From assembly GCA_027484825.1 (NCBI GenBank), contig JAIXSE010000034.1, positions 1 through 64,000 of the forward strand: 64,000 bases of DNA, read 5' to 3'. The position numbers were made by a program, and so were the translations under genes. The DNA comes from Rubrivivax sp. Its GTDB lineage: Bacteria; Pseudomonadota; Gammaproteobacteria; Burkholderiales; Burkholderiaceae_C. Below the pieces are notes generated by a model. The model did not search any database. It was not told where the DNA came from and was given only the letters and a program-made list of their open reading frames with translations. Below are positions 32,320 to 40,788 of this stretch, in pieces (position 1 is the stretch's first letter; every line of letters starts with the position of its first letter).

Positions 32320-34575
32320 TCAGCCCGCCACGCGGAACTGATCGGTCACGGCTGGGCCTTCCATGGCCGGGTCCGACACCGACGGCAGGCCGGTTTCGAT
32401 ATGGCCGGCGAAGCGGCGCAGGAAGTCCGCCTGACCGCCCACCCGCACCGACACGTCATACCAGTGGGCGCTGGTCGCCACCGGAATGCGCAGCACGCTG
32501 CTGCTGCGGGCCGGCACGTTGACCGTCTGGGCCGGCACCTGGCGGTACTTGTTGTGGACCAGGGTGAAACTGGCGGCCACCGGCCCGGTGTTGGTCAGCG
32601 TGAGCACCAGCTCGCCGCTGGCGGCTTCGGCGCGGGCCACCACATCCGGATTGGGCTGCCCGGCCGCGGCCGCGCGGCGGGCATTGCCGGCCAGATGACG
32701 GTGAAAGCCGTTGGGGCCGATGATCCACAGGTCGTAGGCGCCGCTGGCCGCCGGCGTGAAGACGCCGCTCAGTTGCTTGCCGGCCTCCACCGTGTAGCGA
32801 CGCGGCAGCTCGGTCAGGCGCAGCCGGTCATACACCTGGAACACGGCGGCCGCCCGGCCGGTGTTCTCGAAGCTGACCGACACGGTGCTCCCGCCCAGCA
32901 CGCTGGCCGGCGTGACGCGGGCGCTGGCCTGCAGGTCGTACGGCAGGGGCCGCGCCGGACGCACCCCGGCGGTCTGCCGCGGCGCCACCAGGCTGCCAGG
33001 TACCGGCGGCGTTGTGGTGCCGGGCAGCGCCCGGGCCTGATTGGCCAGGGCGATGGTGCTGGGGAGCCGGGAGAAGAACTCGCTGTCTTCCGGATCGGCG
33101 AAGTTGAAGCAAGAGGTCAGGTCACCCGCCACGGCGCGGCGCCAGGCGCTGATGTTGGGCTCCATCACCCCGAACCGGGCTTCCACAAAGCGCAGCACCG
33201 AGGTGTGATCGGCCACCTGCGAATTCACCCAGCCGCCCTTGCTCCACGGCGACACCACATACATCGGCACCCGCGGGCCCATGCCGTAGGGGCGGTGCAG
33301 GTACTGGGGCGCGGCGCCGTTGAGGATCTCGCAATACTCACCGGTCGTGTCCACGGTGGACGCGCCGGCCAGCACCGCGCGGCTCTTGTCCGCGTCCCAG
33401 CTCAGGTAGGACGGTGCGGCGGGCGGCGGCATGTGGTCGAAGAAGCCGTCGTTCTCGTCGAAGTTGATGAACAGGACGGTCTTGCTCCAGACCTCCGGAT
33501 TGGCGGTGAGCGCATCCAGCACCTTGGCGGTGTAGTCCGCGCCCTGGGCGGGGCTGGAGGGGCCGGGATGCTCCGAGCCTTCCGCCGTGGCCACGATCCA
33601 GGAGACCTGCGGCAGCCGGTTGTTCAGCACATCCTGACGCAGCAGGTCCAGGTCGCGGGTGGAGATGCCGCGGTCCTTCAGCACCTGCGAAAAACCGGGC
33701 CGCTGATACCAACCGTCCCGGTAGGCCTTGAAGCCGGCCAGCGGGTTGTCGGTGAAGTTGTCGTTCATGTTCTGGTAGACCTGCCAGGAGATGCCGGCGG
33801 CCTGCAGACGCTCCGGATAGGTGGTCCAGGTGTAGTCGTCCGCCGGGTTCTCATTGAACCAGTCGTGACTGTTGTCGGTGGACGGGCCATTGCCACGGCG
33901 CAAGGGGTCATTGGTGCCGGACCAGAGGAACAGACGGTTGGTGTTGGTGCCGGTCTGGGTGGCGCAGTGATAGGCGTCGCACAGGGTGAAGGCATTGGCC
34001 AGGGCGTACTGGAAGGGCAGGTCGGTGGACGCGTAGTGCCCCATCGAATGGTTCTGCTTGGCCCGCGGCCAGGCATTCATGCGGCCCTGGTCCCAGGCGG
34101 CCTGTGCATCGGACCACGAGTGCGGCGTGCCGCTGACCCGCATCACCGAGAAGTTCTGCGCCGTGTTGAGGTGGAACGGGGCAATGGCCGGCGCCGCAGT
34201 TCCGGCAACGGTGGGCTGGGTCCAGACCGTCTTGCCGACGATGCCGGCAGCGCTCTGGTCCGCCACCGGGATCGGGAACGGATCGGCAAAACCGCGCACG
34301 CCGTTGAGGGCGCCGAAGTAGTGGTCGAAGGAACGGTTTTCCTGCGTCAGGATGACGATGTGCTCGACGTCCTGAAGCGTGCCGGTGCGACGCGCGGCGG
34401 GAATGGACAGCGCCCGGGCGATGGCGGGCGGAAAGCTGGCCAGCGCGGCCGTGGCGCCTGCAGTGCCGGCCATGGCGCGCAGGAAGCGGCGGCGGTCGGT
34501 GGGGCTGTTGCTGGCTGCGGTGCCGGCGGTGTCGGGGGTCTCGGGGTTCACGGGGATCTCGGGCAGTTGGCTCAT
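32320..34575 (-). CDS. Phosphocholine-specific phospholipase C, Tat-exported
   Basis: A 751-residue enzyme of the non-haemolytic/haemolytic PLC family (PlcN/PlcH type). The start ATG has AGGAG eight bases upstream. A Tat signal is evident (TDRRRFLRAMAG, hydrophobic stretch to about residue 52). The phosphoesterase domain begins HIVILTQENRSFDHYFGALNG, with the Glu-Asn metal ligand region, then NENPADDYTW, LFINFDENDGFFDHMPPP and GMGPRVPMYVVSPWSKGG. Two C-terminal DUF756-like beta domains follow (about 530-745). It cleaves phosphatidylcholine or sphingomyelin head groups, perhaps for phosphate or choline scavenging. The PEP-CTERM gene lies 17 bases upstream. Confidence 0.94.
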   Translation of the reverse strand: MSQLPEIPVNPETPDTAGTAASNSPTDRRRFLRAMAGTAGATAALASFPPAIARALSIPAARRTGTLQDVEHIVILTQENRSFDHYFGALNGVRGFADPFPIPVADQSAAGIVGKTVWTQPTVAGTAAPAIAPFHLNTAQNFSVMRVSGTPHSWSDAQAAWDQGRMNAWPRAKQNHSMGHYASTDLPFQYALANAFTLCDAYHCATQTGTNTNRLFLWSGTNDPLRRGNGPSTDNSHDWFNENPADDYTWTTYPERLQAAGISWQVYQNMNDNFTDNPLAGFKAYRDGWYQRPGFSQVLKDRGISTRDLDLLRQDVLNNRLPQVSWIVATAEGSEHPGPSSPAQGADYTAKVLDALTANPEVWSKTVLFINFDENDGFFDHMPPPAAPSYLSWDADKSRAVLAGASTVDTTGEYCEILNGAAPQYLHRPYGMGPRVPMYVVSPWSKGGWVNSQVADHTSVLRFVEARFGVMEPNISAWRRAVAGDLTSCFNFADPEDSEFFSRLPSTIALANQARALPGTTTPPVPGSLVAPRQTAGVRPARPLPYDLQASARVTPASVLGGSTVSVSFENTGRAAAVFQVYDRLRLTELPRRYTVEAGKQLSGVFTPAASGAYDLWIIGPNGFHRHLAGNARRAAAAGQPNPDVVARAEAASGELVLTLTNTGPVAASFTLVHNKYRQVPAQTVNVPARSSSVLRIPVATSAHWYDVSVRVGGQADFLRRFAGHIETGLPSVSDPAMEGPAVTDQFRVAG

Positions 34576-34592
34576 GTCGGGACTCCTGGCGT

Positions 34593-35165
34593 TCAGACGG
34601 GACGACGACGACGGGCGACGAAGGCCACCAGGCCCAGGCCGGCCAGCGTGAGCGCGGCCGTGCCAGGCTCCGGAACGGCGGACGCAAAGGTCAGGTCGTC
34701 CATCACGAAGTTGGCGGGGTCATTGCTGCGGAAGACCAGGCGGTCGATCAGGCCGGCATAGTTCGAGGCCAGGAAGACCGGCGAGTCGCCCAGGTTCAGC
34801 GTGGCCGTGCTCGCCACCAGGGTGTTGCCGCTGTAGAGATCGATGCTCACCGACACGCCGTCATAACCGGCGAACCAGGCGCCGGTGAAGCTGCTGGCGG
34901 TGGTGAAGCGGATGGCGCTTGAATCGGCACTGCCGTCCCAGCCCAGCGTGGCGCGACGGTCGCCGGAATGGGCGGCAAAGGGGGCCTGTTCACCGGCGTA
35001 TTGGAACCAGCTGCTGCCGGACCAGTCCAGGCCGCCGTAGTTCACGGGGACCGCGCCGTCGGCGCCCAGGTCATCAAAGCTCAGCACGGTGGCCGAGGCG
35101 GACGCGGTGCAAAGGGACAGGGCCAACGCCAGCGGCAGGGCCAGCAAGGGGAGAGAACAACGCAT
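34593..35165 (-). CDS. PEP-CTERM sorting-domain protein
   Basis: A 190-residue exported protein. Signal peptide to about residue 25 (ASASA). The body is a beta-rich, Ser/Gly/Asp-rich domain (FDDLGADGAVPVNYGGLDW, a pattern seen in many PEP-CTERM proteins). The C-terminus is a canonical PEP-CTERM signal: VPEPGTAALTLAGLGLVAFVARRRR, i.e. VPEP, a hydrophobic helix and an Arg cluster. Such proteins are processed by exosortase EpsH/XrtA and linked to exopolysaccharide; no exosortase is in this window. Ribosome site GGAG precedes the ATG. Probably co-transcribed with the phospholipase. Confidence 0.9.
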   Translation of the reverse strand: MRCSLPLLALPLALALSLCTASASATVLSFDDLGADGAVPVNYGGLDWSGSSWFQYAGEQAPFAAHSGDRRATLGWDGSADSSAIRFTTASSFTGAWFAGYDGVSVSIDLYSGNTLVASTATLNLGDSPVFLASNYAGLIDRLVFRSNDPANFVMDDLTFASAVPEPGTAALTLAGLGLVAFVARRRRPV

Positions 35166-35389
35166 GGGAGCAACTCCAGAAGAGGGGACCGGGGAGCGAT
35201 GCGCCCGGCCAGTCGCCGGGTCCCATCGCCTTGTGCGGCTGCATCTTCAGGAGCGCGTTTGACAGTCGGGTGAATGGCGTGTGTCAGCGTGCGGTCGGGC
35301 GCCGCAGCGTCAGGGGGCTGTCCCATGAAACAGGTTGGTTACCCCGGCGTCGCAGGGCTGTCATGCAATCGATCCGGCAATGAATACTG

Positions 35390-35460
35390 TCCATTGCTTA
35401 CCAATGGAGACGAAGTGAGGACGTGCAGGGACACAATGTGACGAAGTGGTAAAGCGCTTT
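35390..35460. promoter_or_regulatory. Candidate operators upstream of the first cellulase gene
   Basis: Two palindromic elements occur in the 338-base divergent gap 35166-35503: TCCATTG-CTTAC-CAATGGA (35390-35408) and the perfect AAAGCGCTTT (35451-35460, within GTAAAGCGCTTTCA). The second has the CG-centred form of LacI-family operators and lies about 43 bases before the GH5 start. GACGAAGTG is also repeated directly between them. A TTGACA-like hexamer occurs near 35259. Otherwise the gap holds no gene. Confidence 0.4.
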
Positions 35461-35503
35461 CAGGGAACATCGCCGGTCCATTCCTGCGATTGCGATCCCT
35501 GCC

Positions 35504-37021
35504 ATGAAATGCCCCCGTCCGCCGCTGACTTCCAGCTTTGCCGCCCTGCTGGCGGCTGCGTCCATGACAGCCTGTGGTGGGGGATCGGACAAGGACGCCG
35601 GCACGGCCACACCGGCCGCACCGCCGCCGTCTGCAGCGCCAGCGCCGGGGCCTGTGGCGAGCCCAAGCCCGAGTCCGAGTCCGAGCCCGAGCCCGAGCCC
35701 GAGCCCGTCACCTGCGCCCGCGCCGACGCCATCTCCTTCCCCGTCGCCTTCGCCAGCCCCGGCACCAGCGCCGTCTCCAGCGCCCACGCCGGCGCCATCC
35801 CCTGCACCGGCGCCCACCCCGGCCCCTTCTCCGGCGCCCTCTCCAGCCCCCGCGCCCGCCCCGACCCCGGCGCCGGCCCCATCGCCGGCCGGTGACCTCT
35901 CCGTGCCCGCCACCGGCAGCTTCGCCTTGCCCTTCAGCGTGGCCACGGACGGCCGTATCCTGGATGCGCAGGGCGCGGTCGTGTCCCTGCGCGGCGTCAA
36001 CTGGTTTGGTGCTGAAACCTCGGACCTGGTGGTGCACGGCCTGTGGACCCGGAATTACAAGGACATGATCACGCAGATGAAGTCGCTGGGCTTCAATGCG
36101 GTCCGTCTGCCGTTCTGCCCGGCCACCCTCCGGTCCACCGGCCGTCCGAGCGGCGCGCTCAACACCAGCCTCAATCCGGACCTGGCCAACAAGACGCCGG
36201 TGCAGGTGCTGGACCGCGTGGTGGCCGAGCTGGCGAGCAATGGCTTTTACGTGCTGCTGGATCACCACCGGCCCGATTGCAATGCCATTTCCACCACGCC
36301 GCAGATCAGTGGCTACACGCTCGACCAATGGGTGGCCGACCTGCAATTCGTGGCGGACCGCTACAAGAACGTCCCCAATGTCTTTGCCATTGACCTGAAG
36401 AATGAGCCGCACAGCGACGGCGGCAGTGGCGCCTTCTGGGGCACCGGCGACCTGAACAATGACTGGAAGCTGGCGGCCGAGAAGGCCGGCAGTGCCGTGC
36501 TGGCCACCAACAGCCGCTTGCTGGTGTTTGTGGAAGGCGTGTCCGACAACGGCGGGCGCTGCGAGAACCCGGATGCGCACTGGTGGGGCGGCAACATCGA
36601 GCCCGTCAGTTGTTATCCCATCGACACGGCCAAGATCCCGCGCAACAAGCTGGTCTTGTCGCCGCACATCTACGGCCCGTCCGTCAGCAATCAGCCCTAC
36701 TTCAATGACGGCACGGCCTTCCCGAACAACATGCCAGCCATCTGGCAGAACCAGCTCGGCCGCTTCATGGGCCAGTATGCGGTGGTGCTGGGTGAATTCG
36801 GCGGCAAGTTCACCGACAAGGACCGCCAGTGGCAGGTGAAGTTTGTGGACTGGCTCAAGTGCAAGGGCGTGCGCAACTTCTTCTATTGGTCCTGGAATCC
36901 GAACTCAGGCGACACCGGCGGCATCCTGCAGGACGACTGGCAGACGGTCTCTCAAGACAAGTACAACAACCTCAAGCGCCTGTGGGACGGCTCCGCGACA
37001 GACAGCAGCGTTTGTCAGTGA
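35504..37021 (+). CDS. GH5 cellulase, lipoprotein form
   Basis: A 505-residue glycoside hydrolase family 5 enzyme. A short lipoprotein-type signal ends at SMTAC-GGG (Cys near residue 24), so it is probably membrane-anchored. Residues about 40-127 are a Pro/Ser/Ala-rich flexible linker with SPSPSP and PAPAP repeats. The GH5 barrel follows (about 130-505), opening GVNWFGAET. Acid/base E301 is in IDLKNEPH and nucleophile E431 in VLGEFGGKF; HHRPDCN and FYWSWNPNSGDTGG are also typical of endoglucanases. The catalytic domain is about 90% identical to that of the gene at 37608, but this copy has no carbohydrate-binding module. Confidence 0.93.
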   Translation: MKCPRPPLTSSFAALLAAASMTACGGGSDKDAGTATPAAPPPSAAPAPGPVASPSPSPSPSPSPSPSPSPAPAPTPSPSPSPSPAPAPAPSPAPTPAPSPAPAPTPAPSPAPSPAPAPAPTPAPAPSPAGDLSVPATGSFALPFSVATDGRILDAQGAVVSLRGVNWFGAETSDLVVHGLWTRNYKDMITQMKSLGFNAVRLPFCPATLRSTGRPSGALNTSLNPDLANKTPVQVLDRVVAELASNGFYVLLDHHRPDCNAISTTPQISGYTLDQWVADLQFVADRYKNVPNVFAIDLKNEPHSDGGSGAFWGTGDLNNDWKLAAEKAGSAVLATNSRLLVFVEGVSDNGGRCENPDAHWWGGNIEPVSCYPIDTAKIPRNKLVLSPHIYGPSVSNQPYFNDGTAFPNNMPAIWQNQLGRFMGQYAVVLGEFGGKFTDKDRQWQVKFVDWLKCKGVRNFFYWSWNPNSGDTGGILQDDWQTVSQDKYNNLKRLWDGSATDSSVCQ

Positions 37022-37040
37022 TCGGCGGGACGGCGCATGC

Positions 37041-37463
37041 TCAGCCGTGCAGCAGGGCCTCGACACCCTCGGCCTCCGGCGAGTGACACACCACGCAGAG
37101 CTTGTTGCCGTCCAGGTCCCTGAAATAGGCGCCGTAATAGTGGGCGTGGTACTGCGGGCGCAGGCCGGGCGCGCCTTCATCGCGACCCCCGCTGCCCAGG
37201 GCCAATGCATAGGCGGCATCCACCTGGTCACGGGTCGGCACCTGAAACGCCACCATGGCGCCATTGCCTGCCGAGGCTGGCTCGCCATTGATCGGGCTGC
37301 CGATGATGAACAGGGGTCGCATCCCCGGCAGTGACTCCCAGCCTGCCCAGGGACGACTCAGGTCCGAGAAGCGCTGACGCGCGCCGATCAGGCTCATCAG
37401 GGGATCGTAGAACGCCTTGGCTCGCGTGAAATCGGTGACGCCGACAAAGACGTGAGAGAACAT
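37041..37463 (-). CDS. VOC family protein
   Basis: Encodes 140 residues from the ATG at 37463 with GGAG six bases before it; an upstream in-frame start is less likely. The VOC pattern is clear: FSHVFVGVTDFTRAKAFYDPLMSLIG at the start, NGAMVAFQVPTRDQVDAAYALALGSGG in the middle, and HYYGAYFRDLDGNKLCVVCH at the end, where the Asp-Gly-Asn-Lys block and preceding Tyr/His are usual. Function unknown; related to lactoylglutathione-lyase-like proteins. It lies between the two duplicated cellulase genes on the opposite strand. Confidence 0.87.
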   Translation of the reverse strand: MFSHVFVGVTDFTRAKAFYDPLMSLIGARQRFSDLSRPWAGWESLPGMRPLFIIGSPINGEPASAGNGAMVAFQVPTRDQVDAAYALALGSGGRDEGAPGLRPQYHAHYYGAYFRDLDGNKLCVVCHSPEAEGVEALLHG

Positions 37464-37607
37464 GACCGCTCCATTCATTGCAATCGGCGCCAGCAGCTTA
37501 CTCCAGCTGTTCATCCTGCGGCCAAAGTTCTCTTACCATTTATTGCGCGGCATTAACGGGCCTGTGGAGACACTGCCAGTCTTCCCAGTCAACGAGGCAA
37601 TGTCATC

Positions 37608-39305
37608 ATGCGCGCTCTCCCCCGTCGGTTCCTGCTCCGCAGCAGCCTGGTCGCCCTGGCCTTTGGTGCCATGGCGCCGGCCCATGCGGCCCTGACAGTC
37701 AATGCGGCCCAGGATGTGTGGTCGGGTGGCTTCTGCTCTCATGTGACCATCCGCAATCCCGGCACGGCCACCAGCGGCGCATGGACCCTGCAGTTCGAGC
37801 TGCCCAATGGCCAGATCAACAACAGCTGGAATGGTCAGTTCACCCGCAGCGGCACCAGCTATTCGGTCAAGGGCGTGAGCTGGAACTCGCCGGCCGCGGC
37901 GGGGCAGAGTTTTGAAGTGGGCTTCTGCGGCACTGGCACGGCGCCGAGCAATGCCAGCTTCCGGATCAGCGAGGCAGGCGCACCGTCGCCTTCGCCTTCG
38001 CCTTCGCCTTCGCCTTCGCCAGCGCCCGCACCGTCGCCTGCTCCCGCGCCTTCGCCAGCGCCGGCTCCTGCGCCCACTCCCGCACCGGCCCCCTCACCGG
38101 CACCTTCACCGGCTCCCGCACCTTCCCCCGCGCCAGCACCAGCCCCCGCGCCAGCACCGGCCCCTGCTCCCGGCGGTGACCTCTCCGTGCCCGCCACCGG
38201 TCAGTTCGCACTGCCCTTCACCGTCTCGACCGATGGCCGCATCCTCGATGCCAAGGGCGCGACCGTCTCCCTGCGCGGCGTGAACTGGTTCGGTTTCGAG
38301 ACGCCGGACCTGGTGGCCCATGGCCTGTGGACGCGCAATTACAAGGACATGATCACGCAGATGAAGACGCTGGGCTTCAATGCCGTCCGTCTGCCTTTCT
38401 GCCCCACCACGATTCGTTCGACCGGCCGCCCCAGCGGCGCACTCAACATCAGCGTCAATGCGGACCTGGCCAACAAGACGCCGCTGCAGGTGATGGACCG
38501 CATCGTGGCCGAGTTTGCGACGCAAGGCTTCTATGTGCTGCTGGACCATCACCGTCCGGATTGCAATGCGATTTCGATGACGCCGCAGATTCCGGGCTAT
38601 TCGCTGGACCAGTGGGTGGCCGATCTGCAGTTCGTGGCGGACCGCTACAAGAATGTGCCCAATGTCTTCGCGATCGACCTGAAGAATGAGCCGCACAGCA
38701 TCAGTGGCAGCGGCGCGCTGTGGGGCACCGGTGACCTGAACAATGACTGGAAGCTGGCGGCCGAGAAGGCCGGCAGTGCGGTGCTGGCCAGCAACAGCCG
38801 CGTGCTGGTGTTCGTGGAAGGCGTCTCCGACAACAACGGCCGCTGCGAAAACCCCGATGCGCACTGGTGGGGCGGCAACATCGAACCCTTCAGCTGCTAT
38901 CCCATCGACAGCACCAAGATTCCGCGCAACAAGCTGGTGCTGTCGCCCCACATCTATGGTCCGTCGGTGAGCAACCAGCCCTACTTCAATGATGGCACTG
39001 GTTTCCCCAACAACCTGCCGGCCATCTGGCAGAACCAGCTGGGCCGCTTCATGGGCCAGAACGCCGTGGTGCTGGGTGAATTCGGCGGACGCTTCACCGA
39101 CAAGGACCGTCAGTGGCAGGTGAAGTTCGTGGATTGGCTCAAGTGCAAGGGCGTTCGCAACTTCTTCTACTGGTCCTGGAACCCGAACTCGGGCGACACC
39201 GGCGGCATCTTGCAGGACGACTGGCAGACGGTCTCGCAGGACAAGTACAACAACCTCAAGCGCCTGTGGGACGGCTCGGCGGTGGACGCCAACGTCTGCA
39301 AGTGA
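37608..39305 (+). CDS. GH5 cellulase with N-terminal CBM2
   Basis: A 565-residue secreted endoglucanase. Sec signal to about residue 27 (APAHA). Residues about 28-125 are a CBM2-type cellulose-binding module with paired cysteines (GGFCSHVTIRN and EVGFCGTG) and surface Trp residues (VWSGG, NNSWNG, GVSWNS). A Ser/Pro/Ala linker (about 126-187) follows, then the GH5 domain with acid/base E361 (IDLKNEPH) and nucleophile E491 (VLGEFGGRF). The GH5 domain is nearly the same as that of 35504-37021; similarity starts abruptly at GDLSVPATG. Probably attacks insoluble cellulose while the paralogue stays cell-bound. Confidence 0.94.
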   Translation: MRALPRRFLLRSSLVALAFGAMAPAHAALTVNAAQDVWSGGFCSHVTIRNPGTATSGAWTLQFELPNGQINNSWNGQFTRSGTSYSVKGVSWNSPAAAGQSFEVGFCGTGTAPSNASFRISEAGAPSPSPSPSPSPSPAPAPSPAPAPSPAPAPAPTPAPAPSPAPSPAPAPSPAPAPAPAPAPAPAPGGDLSVPATGQFALPFTVSTDGRILDAKGATVSLRGVNWFGFETPDLVAHGLWTRNYKDMITQMKTLGFNAVRLPFCPTTIRSTGRPSGALNISVNADLANKTPLQVMDRIVAEFATQGFYVLLDHHRPDCNAISMTPQIPGYSLDQWVADLQFVADRYKNVPNVFAIDLKNEPHSISGSGALWGTGDLNNDWKLAAEKAGSAVLASNSRVLVFVEGVSDNNGRCENPDAHWWGGNIEPFSCYPIDSTKIPRNKLVLSPHIYGPSVSNQPYFNDGTGFPNNLPAIWQNQLGRFMGQNAVVLGEFGGRFTDKDRQWQVKFVDWLKCKGVRNFFYWSWNPNSGDTGGILQDDWQTVSQDKYNNLKRLWDGSAVDANVCK

Positions 39306-39313
39306 GCCGCCGA

Positions 39314-39364
39314 AGGACGCTTCGAAGCGAGCGTCCTGCGCAAGCCGCTGCTCAGCGGCTTGCG
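39314..39364. terminator. Double hairpin between convergent genes
   Basis: Two adjacent perfect stems: AGGACGCT/AGCGTCCT (39314-39321, 39330-39337; 8-base loop) and CGCAAGCCGCT/AGCGGCTTGCG (39339-39349, 39354-39364; 4-base loop). They sit between the cellulase stop (39305) and the convergent GNAT gene, whose stop codon lies inside the second hairpin. Probably a bidirectional terminator. Confidence 0.7.
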
Positions 39365-39816
39365 GGCCGACGCATGTAGTACAGATCGAACTCCCCCTCG
39401 TGGGTGAGTTCAAACCCATGGCGCTGGTAAAACCGGTGGGCGTCGCTCTGCTTGAGGGCGCCCAGCCGGATGCCGGTGCCTTCTTCATCCGCCTGGGCAC
39501 ACAGCCGGCCCAGCACCACCCCGCCAATGCCGCGGTTCTGCGCCGACGGATGCAGGTAGAGGTGGTCCAGATGCAGCCCCTGCGCATCGCGCCGCAGCAC
39601 TAGGAACCCCACACGCTGGCCGTCCGCTTCAATATGGAAGGTCTGCGCCGGATCGAAGCCGGACAAGAACCGCTCCCGCGCACGCACAGGGTCAAACCGG
39701 CCGATGCGTTCCAGGCTCTGCCGCATGGCCTCAACTCGCAGCCTGGCCAATGCGTCCGCATCCGCGTCGCGGGTGGGTGTCAAAGCGATGTGAGGGCGCA
39801 AGGAATGTGGGGCCAT
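39352..39816 (-). CDS. GNAT-family N-acetyltransferase
   Basis: A 154-residue acetyl-CoA-dependent transferase. The central strand HLDHLYLHPSAQNRGIGGVVLGRL contains the Q/R-x-x-G-x-G/A acetyl-CoA loop (QNRGIGG), and the C-terminal HRFYQRHGFELTHEGEFDLYYM is the usual last GNAT unit. Substrate unknown. Starts at an ATG about 100 bases from the divergent gene at 39919. Its 3' end lies within the double hairpin shared with the cellulase gene. Confidence 0.87.
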   Translation of the reverse strand: MAPHSLRPHIALTPTRDADADALARLRVEAMRQSLERIGRFDPVRARERFLSGFDPAQTFHIEADGQRVGFLVLRRDAQGLHLDHLYLHPSAQNRGIGGVVLGRLCAQADEEGTGIRLGALKQSDAHRFYQRHGFELTHEGEFDLYYMRRPASR

Positions 39817-39918
39817 CGAGGTGCAGGAAACCGATCGGGCAGGCGAGAATCATCGCTCAAACGCCAGAGAGCGATTCCTCAGGGATCCCGTGAATGAGTC
39901 CAGCCCGATGAGTGCCTG

Positions 39919-40782
39919 ATGCAAGTGCTGAGGTTGTTCCCGCTGAGCCTGCTGCTCTGTGTCCTGATTGCGATCAGCGCGCCTGGACACGCTGCCGCGG
40001 ACCGACTGCAGGTGCGCGTCCATGCCAGCGGTCCGTATGACCTGAGCGAGAGCTACGTGCGCGAGTTGATCGCCCTGGCGCTGGAGAAGGGCGCGCCGCC
40101 CGGAACGCCCATCCAGATCGACACCACCGAGGCGATGACCAAGAACCGGGCCATCACCGTCCTCAAGGAAGGTCAGCGACCGGGCTTTGTGCTCAACATT
40201 GCCGGGCCGGTGGACGATGCGCGGCTGCTCCGCATCCCGGTGCCGACCTTTCTCGGCGCGTCGGACTATCGCATCTGCTTCGGGCGCGCGGCGCTGCAGT
40301 CGCAGGCTGGCCGCATCAGCAGCGTGGGGGACCTGCAGCGCTACACCTTTGCCCATGGCCAGGGCTGGGCGGACACCGCCGTGCTGCGGGCCAACGGGCT
40401 GCGGGTGCTCGAGGTGCAGCGCATCGACTCCATCTTCCGCATGATGAGCCTGGACCGCGTGGACCTGTTCTGCCGCAACCTGCTGGAAGTGCTGCCCGAG
40501 CTTTCGACCGCGCCGCCGGAGGTGGTGGTGCTGGACGGATTCCTGCTGAAGTATGCGGCGCCGCATTACCTCTATGTCCATGCGCAGGACCGACGCCTGG
40601 CCGACCTGCTGCAGGCCGGCCTGACGAACGCGCTGCGGGACGGGTCGGCCCCGGCCTTGCTGATGCGCCACCTCAAGCCTGCGCAGCAGCGCTTCAACCT
40701 GAAGGGCCGGCAGGTGATTCCGCTGGCGGGTGGCATTGACTACCCGCACGGCGGCCTGCCACGGCTGGAATTCCTGCCCTGA
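39919..40782 (+). CDS. Exported periplasmic-binding-protein-like protein
   Basis: A 287-residue protein with a Sec signal (hydrophobic 5-20, cleavage near APGHA-A). The body resembles a type 2 periplasmic binding fold: LQVRVHASGPYDLSESYVRELIALAL at the start, RLLRIPVPTFLGASDYRICFG, GDLQRYTFAHGQGWADTAVLRANGLRV (typical loop around the hinge) and a block IDSIFRMMSLDRVDLFCRN. No transporter gene is adjacent. It may be an orphan sensor or solute-binding protein. The fold call is moderate and the ligand is unknown. Confidence 0.7.
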   Translation: MQVLRLFPLSLLLCVLIAISAPGHAAADRLQVRVHASGPYDLSESYVRELIALALEKGAPPGTPIQIDTTEAMTKNRAITVLKEGQRPGFVLNIAGPVDDARLLRIPVPTFLGASDYRICFGRAALQSQAGRISSVGDLQRYTFAHGQGWADTAVLRANGLRVLEVQRIDSIFRMMSLDRVDLFCRNLLEVLPELSTAPPEVVVLDGFLLKYAAPHYLYVHAQDRRLADLLQAGLTNALRDGSAPALLMRHLKPAQQRFNLKGRQVIPLAGGIDYPHGGLPRLEFLP

Positions 40783-40788
40783 CCCGTC

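Noticed and set aside
32173-34761. An 862-codon rightward open frame opposite the phospholipase gene
   Set aside because: Antisense shadow of the clear Tat-exported phospholipase C; its sequence has no domain and is dominated by Gly, Arg, His and Val.
35640-35890. Repetitive GCCCGAGCCCGAGC-type DNA as a non-coding repeat
   Set aside because: It is in frame within the cellulase gene and encodes the Pro/Ser/Ala linker; the same type of linker is found in the paralogue at 37980-38170.
38106-39587. A 493-codon leftward frame opposite the second cellulase
   Set aside because: Overlaps the GH5 gene on the other strand; a similar frame occurs opposite the first cellulase only because the two genes are duplicates.
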